From Mixophyes australis (taxonomy: Eukaryota > Chordata > Amphibia > Anura > Limnodynastidae): a stretch of 64,000 bases of DNA. Location: contig JAVHZZ010000011.1 in the NCBI GenBank assembly GCA_036250195.1, forward strand, positions 345,001 through 409,000, given 5' to 3'. The position numbers and the translations under genes were made by a program. The notes beneath the pieces were generated by a model. That model had not been told where the DNA came from and did not search any database. It worked only from the letters and a program-made list of their open reading frames with translations. The stretch's first letter is position 1; every line of letters starts with the position of its first letter. This document shows, one piece after another, positions 11,211-22,029 of this stretch.

Positions 11211-12107
11211 CAGATATTACATAAAAATGTTTTCAAATTTGTCAGGTTCCTAAGTTCTAAGATATTTGCCAGATTAGGGGCTGCTGGTATAATATATAGT
11301 TTCTGAAAATCAAATATTGGTCATTGTTAGATATGATGCAGTATTTGTATGCAGCACAACATATGTATCTTCATATATTAAGGAACAAATACACCCCATT
11401 AATCCCACCTTAGTCACATGTCCAAAGCACCAGAACATTTTCACATTTGAATGTTTTTTGGTGAGCTGTGATATCACGGAGGCACCAATTTCTAATCACC
11501 ATTTTCAGGAACATTATCCAACTCACACAATGATATGTCTACTTTAAATCCATGTTACACTTCTCATATTTACGCCACCATGTGTAAAAGTAGGAGTGTT
11601 GTTGTCTCCATTGTACGTCTATATATCCATTCCTGAATTGCTCCCTTAATTCAGCAAATGTACATAAAGTGTTCTCAGTGAATGCCGAATACACAATTAA
11701 GAGTTTGTGAGAACATTACACCCCCCACAGAACATAATGAATTCCAGCAATGGGGGCCACCATCATATTTCAATCAGCTGCTGCTTTCTCCTGTAGCCTC
11801 CATGACCTGGGATGTGTCTGATCCCAGAAAGACAAAGTACAGCTGGTGTGAGTGTGACATCTGTTCTCTCTCCAAACTGACAGGTGCGTGTGTCAGCTGA
11901 ATAGACCCCCAAACAGATAAATATGTCACCTGTTACACAGAAGTAGTATCTCCTTATTGCCAATACATAAATATCATATGATAAACACAAACATCTAGAG
12001 TGTACGATGGGGTAGATTCAGTCACTAACAGTCAGAGTTAGGTCATTACAATGTATCTATTATGGGACAGGAAGTGAGGAAAACACCAACAGATAGCGTC
12101 TATCAAC
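11211..12107. other. No recognisable feature
   Basis: Unassigned. A minus-strand segment at about 11800-11898 has an acceptor-like end but no consistent downstream splice donor or frame; see the rejected list. Confidence 0.4.
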
Positions 12108-12165
12108 TGACTGGTGTGAGTTCTGCACAATTACTGGCACTCTATAAATAGCTGATGATGATGAG
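12108..12165 (+). mobile_element. L2/V-SINE 3' tail fragment
   Basis: GTGAGTTCTGCACAATTACT then GGCACTCTATAAATA and GATGATGATGA match the tail of the full V-SINEs in this window. Confidence 0.7.
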
Positions 12166-12233
12166 CCGGCTCAGAAAGTAAATATATGTCTTACACAAAT
12201 GAGCCACTAGCAACAAATCCATAATGCTACAGA

Positions 12234-12518
12234 CATTACAGCAGAGGTGTCCAAACCCCGTCCTCAAGAGCTACCAACCGGTCCTCAAGAGCTACCAACC
12301 GGTCCTCAAGAGCTACCAACCGGTCCTCAAGAGCTACCAACCGGTCCTCAAGAGCTACCAACCGGTCACGTTTTCAGAATTTCTGTCTGCAGAAACAGGT
12401 GGGATAATTACTGACCCAGACAAATAGATTAACTCAACTGTCCAAGATTAAAGAAATCCTAACAACATGAACTGCTGGTAGCTCTTGAGGACTGGGGTTG
12501 GACACCTCTGCATTACAA
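12234..12518. mobile_element. hAT MITE with 8-bp TSD and internal minisatellite
   Basis: The element is 12242-12510. Ends are CAGAGGTGTCCAAACCCCGT and the complement of CAGAGGTGTCCAACCCCAGT. The flanks are CATTACAG (12234-12241) and CATTACAA (12511-12518), a 7-of-8 match. The interior has inverted subterminal blocks (CCTCAAGAGCTACCA near the left, its complement near the right) and, on the left only, a 21-bp tandem expansion. There is no transposase. Confidence 0.9.
12261..12366. repeat. 21-bp minisatellite, 5 units
   Basis: Unit GGTCCTCAAGAGCTACCAAC plus one C. It is an expansion of the subterminal repeat of the hAT MITE, and gives a 7-residue periodic frame (VLKSYQP). Confidence 0.95.
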
Positions 12519-12666
12519 TATCACAGCACGTAGGGCCCCAAAATTCACCCGTTAATAATGCGAACACCTGAGCTCAGTAACATTAGCAGTCTAAATACTA
12601 TGGCCTGGATTTTCATACTATGAAGGGTGCTATCTGCATTAATATTCAATTAGAATCTTGACTCTC

Positions 12667-12790
12667 CTACAGTCCTGGAGTGTGAGCGAGTGTGCAAATG
12701 TCCGAATGTGAGCGAGTGTGCAAATGTCCGAATGTGAGCGAGTGTGCAAATGTCCGAATGTGAGCGAGTGTGCAAATGTCCGAATGTGAG
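12667..12790. repeat. 26-bp minisatellite, about 5 units
   Basis: Unit TGTGAGCGAGTGTGCAAATG then TCCGAA, nearly identical between copies. Confidence 0.93.
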
Positions 12791-12814
12791 CAGAGATAGG
12801 GACTAAAAAAAATT

Positions 12815-12878
12815 CTGACTGTACAGTGCTGCAGAATTTGTTGCCACAATATGAATAAAGACTGATAATAATGATATT
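12815..12878 (+). mobile_element. L2/V-SINE 3' tail fragment
   Basis: CTGTACAGTGCTGCAGAATT then TGTTGCCACAATATGAATAA and a GATAATAATGAT end; the same tail as at 21280-21350. Confidence 0.75.
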
Positions 12879-13039
12879 TTACCACTCATACTTTACCATT
12901 CATACTTTTACTCCTGTATGTTTTTATGCGAGGCAGACTCATTGCATTACATAAACCTCGCGGTACTAAAAGTTCATGTAGAGATATATAAATATACACA
13001 GGTAAGTTTCACAAATGGAGCTATATACAGATATACTTT

Positions 13040-13822
13040 ATACAGCCGAGTCTGGATGGTATGCCGGGATGTATACAGGTATACACAGGTGAGCCCGGAT
13101 GGTATGCCGGGATGTATACAGGTATACACAGGTGAGCCCGGATGGTATGCCGGGATGTATACAGGTATACACAGGTGAGCCCGGATGGTATGCCGGGATG
13201 TATACAGGTATACACAGGTGAGCCAGGATGGTATGCCGGGATGTATACAGGTATACACAGGTGAGCCAGGATGGTATGCCGGGATGTATACAGGTATACA
13301 CAGGTGAGCCCGGATGGTATGCCGGGATGTATACAGGTATACACAGGTGAGCCCGGATGGTATGCCGGGATGTATACAGGTATACACAGGTGAGCCCGGA
13401 TGGTATGCCGGGATGTATACAGGTATACACAGGTGAGCCCGGATGGTATGCCGGGATGTATACAGGTATACACAGGTGAGCCCGGATGGTATGCCGGGAT
13501 GTATACAGGTATACACAGGTGAGCCCGGATGGTATGCCGGGATGTATACAGGTATACACAGGTGAGCCCGGATGGTATGCCGGGATGTATACAGGTATAC
13601 ACAGCTGAGCCCGGATGGTATGCCGGGATGTATACAGGTATACACAGCTGAGCCCGGATGGTATGCCGGGATGTATACAGGTATACACAGCTGAGCCCGG
13701 ATGGTATGCCGGGATGTATACAGGTATACACAGGTGAGCCCGGATGGTATGCCGGGATGTATACAGGTATACACAGGTGAGCCCGGATGGTATGCCGGGA
13801 TGTATACAGGTATACACAGGTA
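13040..13822. repeat. 43-bp minisatellite, about 18 units
   Basis: Unit GATGTATACAGGTATACACA then GGTGAGCCCGGATGGTATGC and CGG; the period is exactly 43. Each unit contains short dyads (TGTATAC/GTATACA and CCCGG/CCGGG). Because 43 is not a multiple of three and the unit has no minus-strand stop in any phase, all three minus frames stay open, producing 236-289 residue ORFs with no biological support. Variant units cluster: AGCTGAGCCC in three neighbouring units and AGCCAGG in two. Confidence 0.97.
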
Positions 13823-15225
13823 AAGACAAACCATGATTAGCAATTTCTTCCTTCTACAGTTTGTTTTTTATAACTTTACTTAAAATAATACAAAACAAAA
13901 CTACTTCTCTTGGAATTTGGAAGTCACAGCACAAAGTGTTTCTTACCCCACAACACATCTGTAATGAATACATATATAACACACACACAGGGAGGGACTT
14001 TACATGTCGGGAAAATAAAAAAAGGTGGGAACAGACAGTTTAAGGGTTTCAATTAGGGCTTCTGCTCATCAATTTGAATTAGGAATAATATAAATACTAT
14101 GAGTATGTGGAAGGCCCAGAAACAAGGCAGCTGGAGAAGTTTAAAAATAGGGGCTGCCTGTCCTTCAAGCAATGGCTAGACGGCCAGTTGTCAAGTCTGT
14201 GACAGACGATCAACTTCTTGGAAGCCAATCTTTATAGAAACAAAACTTAAATCACTGATAGAAAGTTTTCCGTTCAGATGTTGGGCTTAGGTTAGTTGTA
14301 GCATTTTTAGGGGTTAACCCACCTCTATTGTCTCTTATCAGGTCACTTCCTCTATTAAATCCAGTTTATATTTAAACCCACATTTCAGCCCCACTAATTA
14401 GCCCATGGGAAGCATCAGTACAACATCCTTTCTGCCACTGAAAGAACCTTCAGACAATTAAAGGGGACAATGTTAGTGGGAAGAAGCGCGGCCTTTGTTT
14501 GTTTGGCATGGACTAGAGCTGGCTTATAACGCTGCCAGCACATTCCTGGCACTCTCCTGCCCGGGTATAATGTAAACTTAACCCATTATACACAAGGGCA
14601 TGACACAAAGCAACAATTCGCAATATTAAACTAACAAATGAGCTTTATTTAGAACACAGAACGTGTTAATGGCAGAAATACAGGAAACACAGGATCTCTC
14701 GCAAGTCTTGAAGGCTAAACAATTAGGTGATCATGAGTAAAATATTTACACAACTCAGGTAATATGCAGATTGGACAGGTCATGACCTCATTGATTCAAT
14801 GCAGTTCATTGAGCCCTAACATAGAATCTAGAAGTAACTAGCCATTCAGGAGGACTCATGTTCTAGCCAATCAACAACTCTGAGTGGTTTATTTGAGGAC
14901 AGTACCCAATGGTCACCTGTGTAGTGACAGCGCTTTGTCCATCAGGGTTTTTCTTGTACCCTTTGGAATGTGGAGTTTAATAAAGTGGAGACTGATGAAG
15001 TATACTACTATAATAAAGGTTATTACATAAAAGTAATGTAAAATTCATTATGCTTGAGAGCAACATTGCAAAATAATGGGTTAAAATAGTTGACTTTTTT
15101 TTGTGGCTGGATCAGTTATAAATAACTTTTTGTATAAATATATTTAAATTATTAGCACAGTGCACTAATGTATATCATTGCAAATGTACTGATTTTGCTA
15201 CTGTTATATTTCTGTATTAGTAGTG
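13823..15225. other. No recognisable feature
   Basis: AT-rich sequence without identifiable genes or repeat boundaries. Confidence 0.45.
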
Positions 15226-15229
15226 TACT

Positions 15230-15560
15230 GGTTTCTGAGGCCATAGGCATATAACAGGAGAGGAAATGTGTTTTCTATCACTGTCTGATGGCAGGTAATC
15301 TCATGTTAATTAGACCTTTCCATCTCGGTGGCCAACACATCTGTTTAGCCTGAAAGACAGGAGGGGGTAATTAAACTTGCTATCTCTCTAAGACAGGATG
15401 CAAGTAAAATAGGAAACTTAACACCTAGCTTCAGGAAATCAAGAGATTGATGTAAATTTTGTTAAGGCTTAAATTGCGTTAGCTCCACGGTTAAAGGATA
15501 TATTACATCCTAATGGTAATTATGAAATGTGATTTATCGGACATTGAGGTGCCAGCTACG
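15230..15560 (+). repeat. Unclassified dispersed repeat, copy A
   Basis: Aligns by eye with 58075-58345 on the same strand. Shared blocks include AGATTGATGTAAATTTT, ATATTACATCCT and AAATGTGATTNATC, in order. Divergence is substantial, so the family is old. I cannot assign it to a class. Confidence 0.6.
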
Positions 15561-15689
15561 ACAGGGGCAGGCCTACCTCCTGCCAAGTTAGGGCTGCAAA
15601 ACTGTATAAAAAGAGCAATGTTTGACCATGTAGCATCATTACATCTGTAACTCTTGAAAGATCACTAGTACCACAAACTGGCGTTTAAC

Positions 15690-16015
15690 TGTCCTTTTTC
15701 AAGAATTTCTGATCCAACAAACATCACTGGTTAAAGAACCTGCTTTGACACCTACTTTCCTGCAGCTTAGACAAAATCTAATCCATTATCCAGCTGTTCT
15801 GAGGTTGGGACCTAGCATTCCAGTATAAACGCTTTGCCCGTTACCTGCAGCCAGGGTGAACCATCCACAGCAACCCTGATATGAAGGCAAGAGGACAGGG
15901 GTACCAGCCCTACTACGGTTAAAGGGCGCATTTGGGATAATGCAAAGGGAAAAAGTAAGCCCAACTGGTCCCCAGCAACACAACAGACATGGTGGCATAG
16001 GCAGTCCATATTCTC
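15690..16015 (-). mobile_element. LTR-like dispersed repeat, copy 2
   Basis: Minus-strand homologue of 4999-5440; it shares the CCGTAGTAG, TCAGGGTTGCTGTGGATGG and GGATTAGATTTTG blocks. It lies beside the dispersed repeat at 15230-15560, possibly part of the same decayed element. Confidence 0.55.
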
Positions 16016-18040
16016 ACATGTGGCGTTTTTGTTTTTTTAATGTTCTTATGTGGCACTGCACGTGGGTCCTTGATGCCAGGGCATGCTGGTACTTGTAGTT
16101 CAACAAGCATGACAGTTCACAATTTTGTGCCCCCCCCCAAAAGCCTAAGGAATTATTAGACCCGGCACGTATTCGCCTGGTGTGGAAGGCCAGAGGGTGC
16201 TACAAGCGTATTAGCCAAGGGCTGCTTTAACCCTTAATCAGGCCCTGATTTTGACGGTCTCCTGGTAATGCAAAAATGGGGTTTTAATGATTTATTTTAA
16301 ATTGATGACAAGGTTTGATGCTTGCGGTTTCTGAATGAACCAGCATATTTACAATTGTGTCTTGTTTTTATATGATAAGACACCGATGTAATAGTTACTA
16401 ATGACTGAATATACTTGTTCCCTATGTTGTTTGTACACCTTATGTGATCTACAGGCTCAGGTGTATAATCCGTTGCTATGTTCTGATTGGTTACAAACAG
16501 GGCAAATATTCCAATGATTCAAATTCACATAACTTCTAAAGAAACTAGCCTTGTGCTGGAGAAAAATCAGAAAATTCATAAAGATCCTGGAGGATTTGCT
16601 GTTCCTTAATTCTTTGTTTGGGACTGGATCTTCTAACTGGCAAGAATTATCTTTAAATGAGACTGTAAGAGCCACAGTGATTCAGAGATGTCTGACATTA
16701 TAGTAGAAAGTGGAGATCGCCATCCTAAACATGAATTGGTAATTATCACCACCAGAAAACTTGTTTGAGGTTGTCTAAAAACAGTTGGAAATGTTGTATT
16801 TTAAATCTAGCAGCGTTCAGCATATACCACAACACGTGTGATTTACACACGCAAGTCCTGTACTGTATGCAGCAGTGGTTATATTACTTAGACCAGCCGG
16901 CCTTTGACATTTAATTGAGTAAGACGGACACTGATCATATTATTGGATTTAGTGCAAATTATAATTTATAAAGAGCACCTAAGATACAGCTAACTCTAGG
17001 ATATATGGTTAATATATTATTTTGTACATATAATAAGTTACAGCAATGGCTCTCAGTCCCCCATGGTGGTGTTTATGTAGGTGTAGAGCAGCTTTACCAG
17101 GGATCCACAGAGAGAGACACCCAATCTTTAACACAAGGGAAACGTGGAACAATAATTTTATTTCCGTCTGATGCTTCATCATTTTTAGCCAAACACTTTT
17201 TTATTGTATTTTGCCTTGTTTGTTTTATTATTGTGGCTTAAGGTAATGGATGTAATAAATGCTCACAGCAGCCAATTATTACTTTACTTGTCATGCGCCC
17301 TGTAACATTATAGGAAGACGGTTCACACCGCTCCAACAGTGACAAAAAGTTAACAGTGAAGGAGAAAAAATCAGAGCTCCTCTACTATGTACTTTTGTCA
17401 CTAAGTTCATATAATCTCCCTTGGAAGCAACAAAGCATTTTATAATGAGCCACTAAAAGGGGGCAGAGACCTATAAAACAAAAGGTTACCCAGAACCATC
17501 TGGTCATCAGGGAGAGATAAGGAAAAGACAAAGACCTCCCTTTCCACATGACTTACTCCCTAGAAGGCATTAACCAAACTTCTTCCTTCCAGCTATATGA
17601 TGCGCTACAAGTAACCGGATCACATGAATGCAGACTCCCTGGTGTTCCACCCATTAATGAACAGTAAATATATACAGTAATAATGTCACCTCTTATAATA
17701 ACCACATGTCAGTGAGCTATCGAGGCTCAATCTCCAGGAACTGGGAACAATGGGATCTGCATCCTTTGTGTAATTCTGCAGACTGCATGCAACAGCTGTC
17801 CGTCCATTGTGCAACACCCAGAGGATACAGGATATAAATAGGAAAATCATGATGGAATTCATGTATTTATACAGATATTTCCATGGGAGCAGAAATAAAC
17901 CCAGCACATTATACTAAGGAAACATAATCCCTCCAGAGAGAGGAAATTATAATAAATACAGTGTCTGCCAAGGAGAACTTCACAACTTGCTGCAAAGTCA
18001 CCACCCAAACTTCTCCACATGACCCAGGAAGACAGGCCCT
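16016..18040. other. No confident feature
   Basis: About 16040-16110 contains a GCATGCTGGTACTTGTAGTT segment typical of old hAT relics. Otherwise unassigned. Confidence 0.45.
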
Positions 18041-18042
18041 GG

Positions 18043-18077
18043 TGATTATATATATATATGACAGAGACGTATAGATA

Positions 18078-18144
<67 letters not shown>

Positions 18145-18145
18145 C
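18043..18145. repeat. (TA)n microsatellite
   Basis: A nearly pure AT dinucleotide run, interrupted by GACAGAGACGTATAGATAGA near 18059-18079. Confidence 0.97.
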
Positions 18146-18164
18146 CCCACCACAGGGATAAGAC

Positions 18165-19610
18165 GTGAGCACACTACATGTACACACTACATGTACACAT
18201 ACACACTACATACACACTACATACACACTACATGTACACATACACACTACATACACACTACATGTACACACATATACACACACACACATGTACACACTAC
18301 ATGTGCACACACACACTACATGTACACACACACACTACATGTACACACATATACACACACACTACATGTACACACTACATGTACACACTACATGTACACA
18401 TACACACTACATACACACTACATGTACACATACACACTACATGTACACACTACATGTACACATACACACTACATACACACTACATGTACACATACACACT
18501 ACATGTACACACTACATGTACACATACACACTACATACACACTACATGTACACACATATACACACACACACATGTACACACTACATGTGCACACACACAC
18601 TACATGTACACACACACACTACATGTACACACATATACACACACACTACATGTACACACTACATGTACACACTACATGTACACATACACACTACATACAC
18701 ACTACATGTACACATACACACTACATGTACACATACACACTACATACACACTACATGTACACACATATATACACACACACACACACTACATGTACACACA
18801 TATACACACACACTACATGCACACTCCATACACACACTACATACACACTCTACACACACACTACATGTACACACTCTACACACACACTACATGTACACAC
18901 ACACACACACACTACATGTACACACTACATGTACACACACACACTACATGTACACACATATACACACACACTACATGTACACACTACATGTACACATACA
19001 CACTACATACACACTACATGTACACATACACACTACATACACACTACATGTACACATACACACTACATGTACACATACACACTACATGTACACATACACA
19101 CTACATACACACTACATGTACACACATATACACACACACTACATGCACACTCCATACACACACTACATACACACTCTACACACACACTACATGTACACAC
19201 ACACTACATGTACACACACACACACACACTACATGTACACACTACATGTACACACACACACTACATGTACACACATATACACACACACTACATGTACACA
19301 CTACATGTACACATACACACTACATACACACTACATGTACACATACACACTACATACACACTACATGTACACATACACACTACATGTACACATACACACT
19401 ACATGTACACATACACACTACATACACACTACATATACACACACACTACATGTACACACATATACACACACACACACACTACATGTACACACATATACAC
19501 ACACACTACATGCACACTCCATACACACACTACATACACACTCTACACACACACTACATGTACACACACACACACTACATGTACACACTACATGTACACA
19601 CACACTGTGC
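18165..19610. repeat. 1.45-kb ACACACTACATGTACAC satellite with higher-order structure
   Basis: Built from short modules (ACACACTACATGTACACA, ACACACTACATACACA, ACACATATACACACACAC). Larger blocks recur: CATGTACACACATATACACA plus ACACACACATGTACAC at 18258 and 18551, and a CATGCACACTCCATACACAC block near 18819, 19142 and 19512. It gives three overlapping forward ORFs of about 500 residues rich in His, Thr, Tyr and Cys; all are repeat artefacts. It would lie inside intron 1 of the putative minus-strand gene. Confidence 0.95.
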
Positions 19611-19652
19611 CCAGTACACAGCCCTCACCCTCCTACACACAGACACCTCCCA

Positions 19653-19666
19653 GGGGGGGGGGGGGG
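19653..19666. repeat. G homopolymer
   Basis: A run of about thirteen G residues just beyond the satellite array, potentially unstable in length. Confidence 0.9.
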
Positions 19667-19726
19667 TGATGATACAGCCGCTCACACCCACACACCCGGC
19701 TCGGGCTGAAGGTCTCAGTCACTCAC

Positions 19727-19763
19727 CCTGGAGGAGGAGGAGCAGGAATCCGGGTGCAGCCAT
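19727..19763 (-). CDS. Putative first coding exon of a secreted or membrane protein
   Basis: On the minus strand an ATG at 19763 opens MAAPGFLLLLLQ, a short N-terminus followed by a leucine run, as in the start of a signal peptide. After codon 12 plus one base comes AGG|GTGAGTGACTG, a strong splice donor (intron GT at 19726-19725). This leaves a phase-1 intron, the phase most often found after signal-peptide exons of extracellular proteins. Immediately upstream is GC-rich, CpG-containing sequence with repeated GC boxes. The gene would read toward lower coordinates, with the 18-19.6 kb satellite in its first intron. Twelve residues are too few to name the protein, and no downstream exon is confirmed in the window; 2979-3145 is only a phase-compatible candidate. 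Chance co-occurrence is possible but unlikely given start, leucine run, donor and promoter together. Confidence 0.6.
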
Positions 19764-19950
19764 AGTATAAGATCCGGAGACCGAGAACAGATAACCGGAT
19801 CCTGCGGAGACCCGACCACTACACAGCCCGGTCCCCGGGATAACCACGCCCCTCATCCTGGTCCCCGGGAGAGCCCCGCCCCTCATCCTGATAGGTTCAC
19901 TGCTCTAAGCATCTAACGGACCCTGTAGTCACGCCCCTCCTCTCAAAGCG
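19764..19950 (-). promoter_or_regulatory. GC-rich, GC-box promoter region of the 19.7-kb gene
   Basis: The stretch contains several CpGs and three GC/CACCC-type boxes (CACGCCCCTC near 19845 and 19929; CCCGCCCCTC near 19875), matching Sp/KLF factor sites in general form. No clear TATA box at a standard spacing is visible; TTATAC lies only just upstream of the ATG. It looks like a TATA-less CpG-type promoter for the minus-strand exon. The transcription start cannot be placed from sequence. Confidence 0.5.
19830..19889 (-). repeat. Tandem 30-bp promoter duplication carrying GC boxes
   Basis: Units 19830-19859 and 19860-19889 are exactly 30 bases each and match at 27 positions. Each begins GGTCCCCGGGA and ends CGCCCCTCATCCT. 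The differences alter the box from CCACGCCCC to CCCCGCCCC. Confidence 0.9.
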
Positions 19951-19964
19951 CTCAACTACACACA

Positions 19965-20425
19965 CTGCCACCTCCCGGTCATAATCAGTATCACAGTCCA
20001 AGTGATGAGGATACACCCAGTGCTCTGCCCTCTCCTGGTCACATCTGGGTATCACACTCTTCTCGTTGCCAGTGAGGACAAACCAGGAGTTATGAGGATG
20101 CACAGTGCTCTGTCCCTCTACAAGACTCTACCTGAGTACAACAAGTCTCAGCAAGCCTTGGCAGCTATTAAATGCTTAGACATGCAGGGACATCTACAAC
20201 TACAAGTGCCAGAATGCCCATAGCTGTCAGAGGGTTGCTGGAAGTACAAGTTCAACAGACAAGTAATACTTATCAAATTTTTGCACATTATCCTGACTCC
20301 CACTGCCCTGAATATCACACTCTGCCCTCTATTGGTCACATCTGGGTATCACACTCTTCTCGCTGCCAGCCAGGGCAAGCTGTAAGTGATGAGGGTACAT
20401 AGTGCTATGTCCTCTACAAGTTAGA
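19965..20425. repeat. Approximately 90-bp tandem repeats split by a hAT-like relic
   Basis: A block containing GGTCACATCTGGGTATCACA, CTCTTCTCG and GTGATGAGGNTACA recurs at about 19965-20030 (partial), 20028-20122 and 20325-20420. Between the last two lies about 20150-20275, with GACATGCAGGGACATCTACA and AACTACAAGTGCCAGAATGC, an old hAT-like interior. Confidence 0.7.
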
Positions 20426-20434
20426 ATATGTTTA

Positions 20435-20665
20435 CCGGTGACTGGCTCATGGGCGCCCAAGGCTCATTGATGGTGTGGGGAGTAAAGGCAGTGACAGGAA
20501 GGGAGAGTGTGCTGCCCGGCTGCTCTGATTGTGTTTTAAACAAAATCAGAGCAGCCGGGCAGCACACTCTCCCTTCCTGTCACTGCCAAATGGGCCTGCA
20601 CATCGTGTGTAGCCGCCAGCAGCAAGCCCCTGCTAGGGGCCCCCTGGATCAGCCACTGCCTGAAA
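20435..20665. mobile_element. Foldback element with perfect 44-bp hairpin arms
   Basis: Arms at 20487-20530 and 20544-20587 are perfectly complementary over 44 bases around a 13-base loop (GTGTTTTAAACAA). The outer ends, CGGTGACTGGCTCATGGGCG and the complement of CAGTGGCTGATCCAGGGGGC, resemble the terminal motif of a hAT family, but no target duplication was found, so the outer boundaries are approximate. Confidence 0.65.
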
Positions 20666-20667
20666 CA

Positions 20668-20790
20668 CTGACAAAAATTGTTCAAGAATGGTTTGAGGAA
20701 CATGACAAAGATTTCAAGGTGTTGACTTGGCCTCTAAGTTATCCCGATCCCAATCATATCCAGCATCTGTGGGATGTGTTGGCCTTATCT
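20668..20790 (+). pseudogene. Tc1-like transposase fragment
   Basis: The frame reads LTKIVQEWFEEHDKDFKVLT then WPLSYPDPNHIQHLWDVL. This corresponds to the Tc1-family block NWFEEHD..F.VL.WP.QSPDLNPIEHLWD, where the glutamate or aspartate of the HLWD-flanking motif belongs to the DDE/D catalytic core. The usual SPDLNPIE has become YPDPNHIQ. Only about 40 residues survive, between the foldback element and the V-SINE. Confidence 0.8.
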
Positions 20791-20873
20791 GTGAGGAGTT
20801 TGTATGTTCTCCCCGTGCAGGGCCATCTTAACAACATTATGGACCCCCGGGCAAAGCAGTGAACCGGGGCCCC

Positions 20874-20927
<54 letters not shown>

Positions 20928-21352
20928 TGTATAGAGATACAGATATAGATATATAGATATAGATAGATGTACTTGCTCAGTGACCCTTGAAGGTTTTTTT
21001 TTGCAGGTTTTTTCTTTTGCAGGATTATTTATTCTAATTAAGAGCCCTGCCTATGGGGCCCCCTTGCCCGTGGGGCCCCCAGGCAGCTGCCCATCGTGCC
21101 CAATGGAAAAGATGGCCCTGTCCCCGTGTTTGTGTGGGTTTCCTGCAGGTGCTCCGGTTTCCTCCCATACTCCAAAAGCATACTGGTAGGTTCATTGGCA
21201 GCTAACAAAATTGACCCCAGTCTGTCTGTGTGTGTATGTATGTTAGAGAATTTAGACTGTAAGCTCCAATGGGGCAGGGACTGATATGAGTTCTCTGTAC
21301 AGCGCTGCGGAATTAGTGACGCTATATAAATAAATGGTGATGATGATGATGC
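20791..21352 (+). mobile_element. V-SINE split by a hAT MITE
   Basis: The conserved V-SINE central region (GTATGTTCTCCCCGTG, then GTGTTTGTGTGGGTTTCCTG, GTGCTCCGGTTTCCTCCCAT, CTCCAAAAGCATACTGGTAG) is followed by the L2-like tail (ACTGTAAGCTCCAATGGGGC, GTACAGCGCTGCGGAATTAG, GCTATATAAATAAATGGTGA). The tRNA-like head is missing, so the copy is 5'-truncated. The hAT element at 20818-21120 interrupts the central region; removal restores CTCCCCGTGTTTG. Confidence 0.85.
20810..21128. mobile_element. hAT MITE with perfect 12-bp TIRs and 8-bp TSD
   Basis: The element is 20818-21120 (303 bp). It begins CAGGGCCATCTT and ends with its exact complement. TCCCCGTG flanks it at 20810-20817 and 21121-21128. 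The interior includes a TA microsatellite (about 20877-20925) and GGGGCCCC-rich ends. It is non-coding. Confidence 0.95.
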
Positions 21353-22029
21353 GTTGGAAAAACAATTCCAAGCCAAAGAGTCTCCACCTTGCAACTTACA
21401 GAAGTGAAAGGATCTGCTGGTAACATCTTGATGCCAGATACCACAGGGCACCTTCAGAGGTCTTGTGGAGTTTATACTTTGAAAAGGTCAGGGCTGTTTT
21501 TGCAGCACAAGGGCAATCTACACAATATTAGGCATGTGGTTTTAACGTTGTAGCTGACATAATATATGTATATAAACATTGTAAGAGTAACACAGGAGTT
21601 AAACATGAGGCAAAGAGGGGGAGATGACTGTACTTGAAATCACTGCTACAGGAGGACAACATCCAACACTCTCCTGTGTGCTCCTTTTATAATCCACCTC
21701 CTGCACTTGCTTTGTACACTCCCTATTCAGCATAGATAAGAGCACTGCTGTATTACTGAACCACTTGCTAACCATGTCTCTCATAACTGCTATACACTAG
21801 GGTCTGTAAATATTATTACAGTTCAGGTCTCCAGTCCACCCCAACCACCCCCCAAGTCTCCTGACTGCTCCTGCGACTCTATATTTAATCTCTAGCCTTG
21901 TCCTATCTTTTCCAGCACATTTTTATTAATATCATTGCACTTACTTGCATTGTGTGTCTACTACTGTGTATAGTACCAAGTACTGCCTTTACTGTCAATG
22001 CTTGTCTGCCTTTCTACCAAGCTATCTCT
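21353..22029. other. No recognisable feature
   Basis: Unassigned sequence; possibly the left part of the LTR element that follows. Confidence 0.4.

Noticed and set aside
11800..11898. Minus-strand exon-like segment after TCTATTCAG
   Set aside because: Two frames look protein-like and neither is favoured; the only possible donor (CAG|GTCATG) is weak and no neighbouring exon fits.
13021..13843. Minus-strand ORFs of 236-289 residues
   Set aside because: All three frames are open because the 43-bp unit lacks stops; the sequence is a minisatellite, not a gene.
18165..19770. Three forward ORFs of about 500 residues
   Set aside because: They are translations of a CA/TACATG satellite in every frame.
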